Positions 1 through 10,759 of a stretch of DNA of 64,000 bases are shown here, one piece after another. Below the pieces are notes generated by a model. The model was not told where the DNA came from and made no database searches. It worked only from the letters and a program-made list of their open reading frames with translations. Source of the DNA: Sinohyriopsis cumingii. Lineage: Eukaryota; Mollusca; Bivalvia; Unionida; Unionidae. Location: contig JAPYKE020000037.1 in the NCBI GenBank assembly GCA_028554795.2, positions 5,192,001 to 5,256,000 of the forward strand. Direction: 5' to 3'. The translations under genes were made by a program, and so were the position numbers. The stretch's first letter is position 1. Every line of letters begins with the position of its first letter.

Positions 1-2690
1 TAGGTGGAAAATCGTATCTAAGTAACAGTGATGTATACTTTTATTTCGAGAAATTAAATTATTTTTTCTGTACACTTTATAGGTTTGTTTTGGTTCTTTT
101 TGTTCAAGTATAACTACTTTTAATCATGTTATGCAAATCTGATGTATAAAGAAAAATGTTGGTGCATGGCCGGTAACTTTTATACGTCATGGCAACGGAA
201 AATAAATTCCGCGCATGCGCATTTTGTGTGGGAGCACAAAAAAAACCCACACAAAAACAAGCAATCTACTAAAACAAGCCATTACGTGAGAACTTGGCCT
301 GAAAAGAGCAAATATAGGTACTATAAAATATTGCTAGTCTCGGATTTGACAATCCTTAGTTTTTTATGCTGATGAAACATTTTTCAGTAGAATTTTTCTT
401 CCTACAGTTTAAATGCCTAATTTTACTGTTTATAATCATACATGTTCAAATGTACTGGTCACATATAACAATATCGTCGAAATATTAACTGATACCATGC
501 TGGATTTATATAGAATGTCTAAATAATCATAAAACTAAAGGTGTAATTGATTATAACCAATATATATTTTTTGCAATAACAAGATAATGAGATCCGAACA
601 TTGACCAAACAGTACTTAGAGAAATTCAATATCGATTAGTTCATCCTCAACCTCCAACTGATATACTTTATTGCAAGGGGTAAATGGTACCGTATTGAAA
701 GACGTGTTAGGATAAAAGATACCGTTGTTAAAGAATATCCTGACCGACTGAGATCTTAACATCGTACATCATAGCTGAAAACAGTGCAAGCCAGTATACA
801 TATTTGCATTATGCTCACGCAAGAAATATTGTATCAACCAAATGGGTTTCTTGACCGAGCGATGTCAAGCCCTTGCGCGAATCCCGCTACGAGTCATAGG
901 TTTCCCCGATTCAAAGGAATCCTGTACAACTAATTCTGCAAACTGGAAAGTCCAACGCGTCCAATCTATCAGTAATGTTACTCTAATTAATACATGACCA
1001 CAAATCCCAACTTCCCAATTGTATGTCAATGTCACAACTGCAAAGCTTCTCTTCGTTAACTTTCCGTAACTTACCGCCAGTATTTCACGCCGTGAAACTA
1101 TACAACTCAACAACCTAATACAGGGAACCGTTTTTACTACGCCACCTTAGGCCTTTTAAATCATGATTTTTAGCTTCATTTCGCCTGTAACTTTGTAACA
1201 TATTTACCACCACAGCAACAATAAATGGCGCCCGCCGACGGCGGAACAGTCCTTTTCTGTTGATTCCATTGTATAATTTACCAATCTCCAGTCATAAATA
1301 CTGCACCTGGAGTCACACGATCAATTCACGCAATTAGATTTGAATAGGGACTACTGAGTGACAGGGATACTCATGCGGCTCTTACCTGAATTCACCAAAA
1401 GTAAACCATGTCATCTTGAAACTCACTTACACTTCACTCCGTAACGTTTGCCCCTAGTAATTGGCTAATTATTTTGGTCTAAAGACTATAATCCCAGCAC
1501 CGACTTCCCATATTCAAGCAAGTATATAAGGAATCCTTAAAATGGAGAGTGGTAAACAAATGCGCATACTCCAAAATATATTACAATATTATATATACCT
1601 TGGAATTTTATTAACTATTTTTGTTTACATATTTTCATTGTACTCGTGGATGGGTAATGTGATTTTGCGTTCTGCCTTGCTTATAAAATGTATTGTCTTT
1701 GGTCAACAAAAGTTGATTTAGAGAGGATAAGAAAAGAAGTTTTGTTAAACGATGATGGAATTAAATAAACACTGGGGACAATATCGTACGTTGCACATAA
1801 ATCGCAGAGATTAATTGAGATTTTGCTTAACGGTCAATCAGTCCGCACTCGAAGTAGGGAATAAGCGAATAGTGCAAAATCCGACCATTGTCTGATAATC
1901 CATATATTGTAAAAATCCCATTACTACAGGTAAAAAAGAATTAACTACAACTGCTTCTTTGAGGCGTCATGTGTGACCAGTGTATATTAGTACTGTGTTA
2001 GAAAAATATTGCGACAAACCAAAGTAAAGAAAACAGTCACTTTTATCAATCAGTCCATATCGTTTTACAAATTATACTGAATAACTGACTTCAGTAGAAC
2101 TCAGAAGAATGTATTCCTGTAAGCACATCACGATTGCGGTGTTTGTACATTTATATAAAGTGGGATCATTTTACAAGCAAAGTATACATTTAAAAATTAA
2201 CACTACAAATGAGACAACGCTTAAGTACATACGGATTATAATCATGAGATGGCAAAGAATGGTTCATATGTTGAGAGGTAACCAATACACCAACAAAATA
2301 AGAGTTTGTAAGAACATCTTATTTCCTTCTTAGATATACTTAGCCATAATGCAAATTGTTTCCTAATATGAAACATGTAAACATATTCCGACCATGCTGG
2401 AAACAAAAATAGTAAATTTAATTTAGTTCAGCGTAAACTGTAAGTTAGTTCTTTCCTTTTGGCATGGTGTCTGAATAAAAAAGTATATTTCTCAAATTTG
2501 CTAACCACTACACTGTCATTATGTAATTAGATACCTAATTGATGTACCATGGTTGTATACATATATCTATAAATATATACAGTTTTGTGGACATGTACGG
2601 TTGAATAATACCATCCCGTGTTTGTGTAGGGAAATGCGTACATCACAATCGCACTCGTAAATTTGAATCAATACCATCTCATGAATGGTT
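1..2690. other. host non-coding DNA, no gene recognised
   Basis: This is AT-rich sequence with stops in all frames. I see no exon, RNA gene or repeat family I can name. A slightly less AT-rich patch lies at about 860-1450, but it holds only short open frames without recognisable protein features. Confidence 0.6.
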
Positions 2691-2893
2691 AGGGGCCGTC
2701 CATTTAGTATGTACGCATAGAGGGGTGGGGGGGGGGTAACCCAAATGCATAGGCTTGAGCATGGAGGTATACTGATAATATATGTACGCATTTAAAGGGG
2801 GGGGGGGACGCTGAAACCTCGAAAATAAGTTGTATAATACGTAACCTGTTCGACTTGGTTCAGTAGGCTTTTGCATTTTAGCGGACATAAGAC
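2691..2893 (+). mobile_element. 5' part of a MITE-like element, truncated
   Basis: The stretch begins AGGGGCCGTCCATTTAGTA and matches the start of the complete copy at 40615-40991, including the G-rich run after the terminus and the later AACCTCGA and TTTTAGCGGACA words. The matching right terminus is missing. The element stops close to where a SINE fragment begins at about 2900, so either the SINE integrated here or a deletion joined the two. Two poly-G tracts (about 2726-2735 and 2798-2808) lie inside. It is non-coding and its transposase family is unknown. Confidence 0.5.
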
Positions 2894-2899
2894 AAACTT

Positions 2900-3090
2900 G
2901 TCCCACCCAGTCACACTATCCTGACACCAGGCCGACTAATCCGAACACTAACCTCTTAATGATCGGCACCAAAAGAGGCAGCTGCTAGTACCATTTTTAT
3001 GTCTTTAGTATGATTCGGCCGGGGTTTGAATACGCGACCCCTCGCATCCGAGGCGGACGCTCTATAGACACATTGCACCATCGGAGAAGT
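2900..3090 (-). mobile_element. tRNA-headed SINE fragment (diverged copy 1)
   Basis: The body words 'cccagtcacactatcctgac', 'aggccgac', 'aacctcttaatg' and 'gaggcagctg' match the other copies, and it ends with a decayed tRNA-like head (cgaccc...gcatccgaggcggacgctct). The A-box end is degraded. The orientation puts the tRNA-like head at the right, as in copies 2 to 4. Confidence 0.6.
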
Positions 3091-3249
3091 CGCTTAGTAA
3101 AGAATGTACGATACTGGTTCCTGTTTTTCATGACAACTCGACCTGGAGACCTACCTGATGGAAAATGAAGGCGCATTATAAGGTTATAATATACGAGTCC
3201 ATAAATATATAAATATTTTTTAAATTATAATTTTCGAGCAATTAGTGTC

Positions 3250-4340
3250 TCTTAGCATTTGACAAATTTCATATTAATATATAGGTTCTCATCTGCCTAA
3301 ATCGATTTGTGCCAATAGACGTGTGTGAAAATACAAAATAAAAAAGTTCCACTCTTTACGGAATATCGGGTGCGACTTTACCGATCTTCATATGCTTGCT
3401 ACTTTAATACACCCTTCCCGTTTTGTGATTGTAGCACATACTTCGATGCTAATATTAGAGATCTGAAGTATAGAATTAAAACTATACAATATTATAAAAT
3501 GTGTGTATATATCTTAATAAGCACGTCTTTATTTGTCTGTCCGTGCGCCTAGATCCGACCTATACGAAAGTTTTTCATATGGGCGAATAAGTCATAACAA
3601 TCGCAAAAACAACGGTTTTGACACATTTGATATCAGATGACAAATTTGATTTTAATTGATATGTTTCTAATCATACTAAATCGATCTGTGCCAATAGACA
3701 TGTGTGAAAATGCAAAATAGAAGGTTTTGTTCTTTTTACTGAATATCGGGTGCGACTTTACCGATCTGCATATCCTTGCTACGTGAATCTACCATTGCCG
3801 TTTTGCGATCGTACTACATATTTCGATGCTATTGCTATATATCTAAAGCATATAATTAAAGCCGTACAACTGTAAATAGTATGTGTATGTATCTTATTAA
3901 GTATATCTTCCTTTGTCTGTCATTTCGCCTAATGTCTTCCTATACGATCGTTTTCCATACAGGTGAATAACTCATAACAATAGTAAATAAACCCCGATTT
4001 TGACAAATTTGATATAAATTGATAGGTTTCGCATCAGTCTAAATCGATCTGTGATAGTAGAAATGTAAGAAAATGCAATATGAAAGTTTTGGTATATTTG
4101 ACTCTGTATCGCTTGTGAATTTAATAATCTTCATAACCTTGATACGTGCATCTTCCATTGCCGTTTGTCTCGGTATCACAAACTTCAATGTTTATAGTAT
4201 AAATCTGAAGCATACAAGGAGAGCTATACAACAGTATATAATATGTGTATGAATCTTATTAAATACATCTTGATGTGTCTGTATGTCCGCCCAATGTCTT
4301 CCACAGCGAGCGTTTTCCATATTGTGTATTGTTCCACTTC
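3250..4340. repeat. tandem triplication, period about 363-379 bp
   Basis: Three diverged tandem copies can be seen from the phrase AAATCGATYTGTG at 3299, 3678 and 4041. It is followed in each copy by versions of GAAAATGCAAAAT, GAATATCGGGTGCGACTT, a CTTGCTACGTG phrase, TTCGATGCTA and finally TTTGTCTGT...CGCCTAATGTCTTCC. The first two copies are closest and the third is the most decayed. It looks like an old satellite-type array or a tandemly duplicated element and has no coding capacity. Confidence 0.65.
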
Positions 4341-5640
4341 CTATTTTTACACTACCTAATTTTGACCTAGTTTAATAAACACCCATTTCTACAGAGGACA
4401 CATCTGTCGCAGCTCGATATTTTTTTACACTTATCAGCATTGAGTCACTCGGACAAAAAGATTTGTCAAAAGTCATATCATTATTATTAATGAAGTGAAA
4501 CAAGGACACATACGATGAAAAAAAATAATACATTTCTCCAATTCACTTTTTTCCAACCAGGAAGTCCTCTTAAAATCTTTACCAACTATTCTGACAAGGC
4601 AAATACAATTCGTTCGATACCAATCATCCAGTCTGCTACTCAACATGTGTTAGCTATGTGACTCACAGCTGATAACTGCATCTCCATCACTTTTTTAGAA
4701 TTGTGTTTTGTGTTTTACGTGAATATGTCATTACTGATTTTCTGAGGTGGTTCTTGGGTATTTTACTTTGGAGTAATGAACATGAAACACACGTTTATGG
4801 TATATTTCATAAATAAATCAGCATCCTCTACATTACTGCTAATTTAAATAAAATTACGTGTATTACTATTAGGATTTTTCTCTCAAAAATAGGCAATTTT
4901 ACTTTAATAGTAAATTTTCAAACGTCCATTAAACTAATCTTGATATTTAACTTATTTTGACAAATTAATTCTTTCTAAATGTCTTCTGTCTCCTATTATT
5001 TGCACTATTAGAGAAATAAGTTATGAAGTATGCAAAACAGTTTTATACCTTAAACAGTACATGTACATTAAAGAATTGGGGTTCTGCATATTCACAATGC
5101 CATTTAATTATTGCAAGGATGTTGTACACTAAATCTAGTATTCTTTTATTATAAGTAAACAATTGTATTATTATACCATCATGATTTTCCCCCAATTTTA
5201 TTCTTTCAGCTTTTCCAACAAAATATCTGTTCCAAAACAAATTTTTTGATAAATATAGGAACAAATTCTGAGTAAACACCATTTTTCTTTTGTTGTCGTT
5301 GTTAATGGTAGACTGAGAGAAGAAAATGCAGCAGCATATAATATGAACTTAAGTGAAGTTATGAACTTACTAAGCCTGGATTTAAATAAATGGTATCACT
5401 TGTATTTCTAATGACAGCCACAATCCTCTTAGTTTGGGCTCAAGACCAGCAATAGTGAATAGAGGTATTTCGAAAGACATATAACAGCTCACTCATTATA
5501 ATGTTACTAATTAGCATTATTGAAAACTTCTTAGATATCAAAATAAATAGTATATATGTATGGTGCTTGTTGGCGACATTGGCAGATTATTCACTCCACA
5601 TCCTGGTTCCCGGGCAGTTTTGATCTCTCACAATAATAAT
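4341..5640. other. host non-coding DNA
   Basis: AT-rich sequence with no recognisable gene, RNA or repeat structure. Confidence 0.5.
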
Positions 5641-5655
5641 CACGGGCACAGTGGC

Positions 5656-5758
5656 TCGTTACAAAGAAAATCAACAAATTTGGGTTCTAACCTGTAACAC
5701 TATTAACATATTATATTGTTACAGGTTAGAACCCCATCCCTTGATTTTCTTTGTAACG
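5656..5758. repeat. foldback element, about 42-bp arms
   Basis: Left arm (about 5656-5698) and right arm (about 5717-5758) are reverse complements for most of their length: GTTACAAAGAAAATCAA... and GGGTTCTAACCTGTAACA are matched on the other side. A few central mismatches and an AT-rich loop of about 18 bp separate them. This is the shape of a small foldback transposon or a transcript hairpin. No flanking duplication is evident. Confidence 0.6.
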
Positions 5759-6028
5759 ACCTCCTGTCATCATGGGCAGTAAATTTGAAACATACTACTT
5801 CCGGGTCAATCTATTTTTGAGGTGCAATATATACTAGTACATAATGGGAGGTAACTCAAGTTGTGCTATTCAATTCAATTCATTAATGAAAAAATGGAAA
5901 TAAATGGGTAAAAAGGCAATTATTTATTTTGCAGATGAATATTTATCGAATATTTAACATTCAGCAGCGTAAATATGCATTTATTTTATTGATATTTGTG
6001 GCAAGAGTGCAGAAAAGGACGACGTGCT

Positions 6029-6056
6029 TCGTGGGCAGATGGAAATCTGCCCACGA
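6029..6056. repeat. perfect 12-bp inverted repeat, 4-nt loop
   Basis: TCGTGGGCAGAT and ATCTGCCCACGA are exact reverse complements around GGAA. The word CTGCCCACGA recurs twice more within the next 60 bases, directly before the (AT)n tract. Confidence 0.6.
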
Positions 6057-6114
6057 ACTTTTATCTGCCCACGAAACCGTCTGAGGACGACAAAACTGCC
6101 CACGACCCACCTTA

Positions 6115-6118
<4 letters not shown>

Positions 6119-6213
<95 letters not shown>

Positions 6214-6228
6214 TATATATATACAGAC

Positions 6229-6314
<86 letters not shown>
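6119..6314. repeat. (AT)n microsatellite, about 195 bp
   Basis: A long AT dinucleotide run, interrupted near 6210-6240 by ACAGATATA/ACAGACATA units. Confidence 0.95.
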
Positions 6315-6316
<2 letters not shown>

Positions 6317-7465
6317 AAATGACGAGTATATAGAATCTACTAAGCACTTTAAATACTTTGCTCAGTTAGATGCACAAATCAATTTTGGGATTTTAAAAAA
6401 ATACTCCAGGGGGGAAAAGTGATAGGGGTCAGCAACAAAAAACAGAGATGGTCTGCCAAACAGAAACACACATATTTACTTATTTTTGCCTAATGTAGTG
6501 ATTTTTGCTGAGATGTGGCTTAAGCGTAGTATTCTAAATGATGAAATACAGGAAGGAAAGGTTACACTTGAGTGTGATGCAAGCATTAAAAAAAAAACAT
6601 TCAGACTGTTCTACAGTGTGACTTGGACATTTCTGACCTTGAATGTACATGGATAGAACTAAATAATACAGGGAAGAAGGTAGTAGCTGCATGGATATGA
6701 TGATCACCTAATTATAACATAGCTGCTTGGGAGCAACTTGAATTTAGTATTGAGATAGCCCAATCCACTAAACTTAATCATTTCGTTTCAGTAGATTTTA
6801 ACTGAAAAGGTTTCTCCTTTCTGAATAAAAGAATATCATTGTTTTGAAACTGAAACTCAGTTAATGTGTAAGGATATAGGAATGGTCCCAAATTCGGTTG
6901 GCTACATTTAATTCAAAGAAGACTGAATTAAATCTAATACATTATCACGAAAAGGTACTCAAACTATCCAAATATGTATACATGGCTGAAACAAACATGC
7001 AAGAAATTACTTAATTTATACATATGGGTGTTATCTTTGTTAGTGATTCCTCATTGTACACACATCCTCAATATATTCCTGATAAAACCTGCAAGAAAGT
7101 GTAAAACTTGAGAAAGTTTCAAATACAACCCAGATTGATTCTCCTTGGAAAAATGTACACAATGGTTATATTTTATCAAGTTTTGGCTGAACTGCAGTCT
7201 CATTTTGTTGAACCTAGGACTAATAATGGACAGAATGATTTTTGTGTTAACATACATATATACAGATCTAGTTAAAGCATAATAAAGATGGTATTCCTTA
7301 GTAGATATGAATGTAATAGTGCCACTAATGTTCTTGTTTCAGGTTTTCTTTTTGTTTTTATTCAACTTAAAGAATTCTACACAGAGCATACATTCTATGA
7401 ATTCTGTAATTTTCTTAAGTAAATGATAGCTATTTTAAGTAAATTTATGACCAGGTATGTGTATC
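6315..7465. other. host non-coding DNA
   Basis: No recognisable gene or repeat is seen here. Confidence 0.5.
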
Positions 7466-7469
7466 TGCC

Positions 7470-7850
7470 AAAAGAGACAGTCTCATTGCACCAAGAGTGA
7501 CAGTCACATTGCAGTTAAGAGTGACAGTCACATTGCAGTAAAGAGTGACACTCACATTTCACCAAGAGTGACAGTCACATTGCAGTAAAGATTGACAGTC
7601 ACACTACAGTAAAGAGTGACACTCACATTTCACCAAGAGTGACAGTCACAGTGCAGTAAAGATTGACAGTCACACTACAGTAAAGAGTGACAGTTACATT
7701 GTACCAAGGGTGTATGTCACATTGCTGTAAAGAGTGACAGTCACACTGCACCAGAAGTGACAGTCACACTTATTAAAAAGTGATGGTTAACTGCAGTAAA
7801 GAGTGACAGTCACATTGCAGTAAAGAGTGAAAGTCACATTGCACTAAAGT
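7470..7850. repeat. 24-bp minisatellite (left part)
   Basis: About 15 units of the consensus AGAGTGACAGTCACATTGCA+GTAA, with variants ACCA and CACT. Each unit contains a short TGACAGTCA near-palindrome. The array is interrupted at about 7850 by a (GT)n run and a SINE, and resumes at 8152. Confidence 0.85.
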
Positions 7851-8151
7851 GTGTGTGTGTGTGTGTGTGTGTGTGATTTGGATTTTTAATGTACTTTAAC
7901 AATTTTCAAGTCATACCGCTACGATGTTTGTAGTGTGGCAGTTTATAGTGATGTCTAGCACTGGGGCATCATGTCACATTATCCTGACACCAGACCGACT
8001 AGACCTATCACTAACCTCTTAATGCTGAGAGCCAAGTGAGGCAGCTGTTAGAACCATTTTTGTAAGTCTTTGGTATGACTCAGCTGGGGATTGAACCCAC
8101 GACCTCCCACATCCAAGGCAGATGCTCTTACCACTAGGCCATTGGAGCGGT
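7851..8151 (-). mobile_element. tRNA-headed SINE copy 2, inserted in the minisatellite
   Basis: It begins with a GT-rich tail that runs into GATTTGGATTTTTAATGTA, passes through the shared body (CTATAGTG... reading TTTATAGTGATGTCTAGCAC, ATCCTGACACCAG, CTCTTAATGCTGAG) and ends with the reverse-complemented tRNA-like head (GGGGATTGAACCCACGACCT ... CTTACCACTAGGCCATTGGA). The B box is GGTTCAATCC and the A box is TAGTGGTAAGAGC on the minus strand. The minisatellite continues on the far side. Confidence 0.8.
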
Positions 8152-8195
8152 GTGCAGTAAAGAGTGAGTCACATTGTACTAAGAGTAAAAGTTAG
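8152..8195. repeat. 24-bp minisatellite, right remnant
   Basis: GTGCAGTAAAGAGTGAGTCA and ACATTGTACTAAGAGTAAAAG resume the array seen before 7850. This shows that the SINE split it. Confidence 0.75.
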
Positions 8196-9608
8196 CTTGC
8201 AGTAAATTACTTAACTGGAAGCCCATAATTCATGAGAAAACATTAAATTGTTAATTGCAATCTACAAAACATGTACAGACTGTGAAATGGTGAGAATTAC
8301 AGCAAATTCAATTTCTAAAATCAAGTGAAACATATATGTTACTCCTGCTGACACAAATGTAATATACTCTAGTGTTTGCATGAAGTTCAGGCATGTATAA
8401 TACCTTTAATTAGTTTGCCGTTTTATCCACTATTGCATGCAATAATCAGTAACAATGATACCGTGATTTTCAAAATCACTGCAAAGTTAAAACGCTTGTG
8501 CATGTCTAGTTTTAAAATCACTAGTAGACACACAAACCATAAGATATCATGTTACTACATACCACTGCATACAGTATGAGCAAAGATAGTTTTAATATTA
8601 ATCTGTATTATATCTAAGAATAGCAGACAATGGGACATGTATAGCATTTGGCTGTATCCATGGCAGATATATTAGTTAGATTGCATCAGTTCATGTGTAA
8701 AGCTTGCTTTTGAAGAAATCCAGACCGTGAGCGAGACATTTTATGCGCAATTTTCAATCTGTAAATAAAATTTGTACAGCTAGCTAAATATGCTTAGTGT
8801 TATGAAGTAAGGTTGAGGGGTAACTCACTGTTACCAATTTTTTAAATGATTAGCAATAATATCTGAATGATCAGCAGTCATTCCAGGTAATCAATACAGT
8901 ACTAATACATATGACATAAAATAGCCATCACAAAACCCCAAACATTTAGAATTGAATGTTATTTGGGTTCAAGATGGAGAGACTAGAGGAAGCTGAGATT
9001 AGATTTTAGTTCAAACCTTTAAATGCATCAGAAAAAACACTTTTTTAAAACATAGTTATAAGCTATCATGAGTCTGACCATCTTAGTATATATCTTCATA
9101 TAATTTTTACATTTGGATAGAGAAGTGATCTATGATTTTTTTGCAAAACTGACATTGATTATGTTTAGATCTTAATTGTCATCTTCTCTAAACAAAGGCT
9201 GACTGGGAACTACAAGCACTGATACTTTGAAAACCATGCAACTAAGGCAGGTGCTCTGATAATTAACAGAGATTGATGTCTCACTGGACAATCAGGACCA
9301 GAAAATATATTTAGTAACACCATTAGAGATAACTGTGGTTGATACTTGTACTAACAGCTGAAATAATTTTCAGCCTAACACCCTGTGTGTCAAGGCTATC
9401 TTCATTAACTAATTCCCATGGGTCAGTGTTGAACAGAGTCAGTGTTTGAACCATGCTGCCTCTAATGTTAACCCTCTGCTTTTGAAAAGAGCATCACTCT
9501 GAATATAGAATGAAGATGATCAGTTTTCTATGCAGTTTATTAATTACAATGAATGGAATAAAGATATGGTATATCACTCAGGTGACAACTTATGCTGGTG
9601 TGATAAAT
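8196..9608. other. host non-coding DNA
   Basis: No recognisable gene or repeat is seen. Confidence 0.5.
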
Positions 9609-9937
9609 TATGTGTGTGTGTGATTTGAATTTTTAACGTAGCTTTAGCAATTTTTCAGTCAATTTGCTATGATGTGTGATGTCTGCAGAGTAGCAGTTTA
9701 TAGTGATGTATAGCACTGCGGCACCATGACACAGACATGTAGCATAATGTCCCACCGAGTCACATTATCCTGACACCAGGTTAACCAGTCCTAACACTAG
9801 CCTCTTAATGCTGAGTGCAAAGCGAGGCAGCTGTTGGTACCATTTTTGTAAGTCTTTGGTATGACTTGGCCGGGGATCAAACCCATGTCCTCCTGCATCC
9901 AAGGCAGATGCTCTAACCACTAGGCCACGAGAGCGGT
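9609..9937 (-). mobile_element. tRNA-headed SINE copy 3
   Basis: Full-length copy: GT-rich tail, the TTTTAACGTAGCTTTAGCAA end, the body with TTATAGTGATGTATAGCACT and CATGTAGCATAATGTCCCAC, and a tRNA-like head with GGGGATCAAACCCATG and CTCTAACCACTAGGCCACGA. The A and B boxes lie on the minus strand near the right end. Confidence 0.8.
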
Positions 9938-10466
9938 CTTGAACAATGTAACCATTTGTAACTTTACATGAGCCAGAGAATAATCAATATAACTGCCATT
10001 GCAAATCTTTTAGAAAAGTAATCTCTAGATGCAATTGGGAATAAGAATTATGAAGTAGAAACATTCATATACAAGTCATCTTGACAATGAAATGATGTTC
10101 ACAGTGATAAGACAGGGCATGGCATACAATAACTTTCTTTTATATGATATCAAGGTAGGTACTGTAATGAGTTGATAAAAACCCAGAGGATAATTTTGTT
10201 TTCCTTGTTACTGTAAGTATTTGTTCTTAGAGTCTGCTTCATTAGCTATAATATTGTTGACCCACAGAGCCGGATTTTACTGGATGCTTTTTGCGTTTTG
10301 CTTTTGATGGTTTTGTCAGCACCATTATAACCAAATACTTTTCCCAAGGACACACCAAAGTGGTTAGCCCAATGCTGGCTTGAGCAGACTGTCCAAGCTT
10401 GAATGTTAGGATTATGAGTCTGATTCCCTATGAAATGAGCCATCACAGGTTGCTTTACTAGGTGAA

Positions 10467-10559
10467 ATTACATACATACATACATACACAAATACATACA
10501 TACACACAGAAATACATACATACATACATACATACATACATTCTTATCCATCCATCCAT

Positions 10560-10590
<31 letters not shown>

Positions 10591-10718
10591 TACATACATA
10601 CACACACAAATACAGCCATCCATCCATCCATCCATACAGACATACATACATACATACATACATACATACATACATACATGCATACATACATACATACATA
10701 CATACATACATACATACA
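10467..10718. repeat. (CATA)n compound microsatellite
   Basis: CATA tetranucleotide repeats mixed with CATC, CACA and CAGA variants across about 250 bp. Open frames on both strands here are low-complexity artefacts. Confidence 0.95.
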
Positions 10719-10759
10719 GTCTTTCCCATGCAGTTACAACACATTTACATAAATACATA

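Noticed and set aside
5961-6347. Open frame of Tyr-Ile repeats
   Set aside because: It is translation of the (AT)n microsatellite. The same applies to the frames at 17076-17261, 21146-21536 and 22109-22343.
7470-8195. CRISPR-like array of regular short repeats
   Set aside because: Units abut without unique spacers, and the context is eukaryotic. It is a minisatellite split by a SINE.
10458-10758. Overlapping frames of His-Thr-Tyr-Ile or Cys-Met-Tyr-Val repeats on both strands
   Set aside because: These come from the (CATA)n tract. Low complexity on both strands shows that it is not coding.
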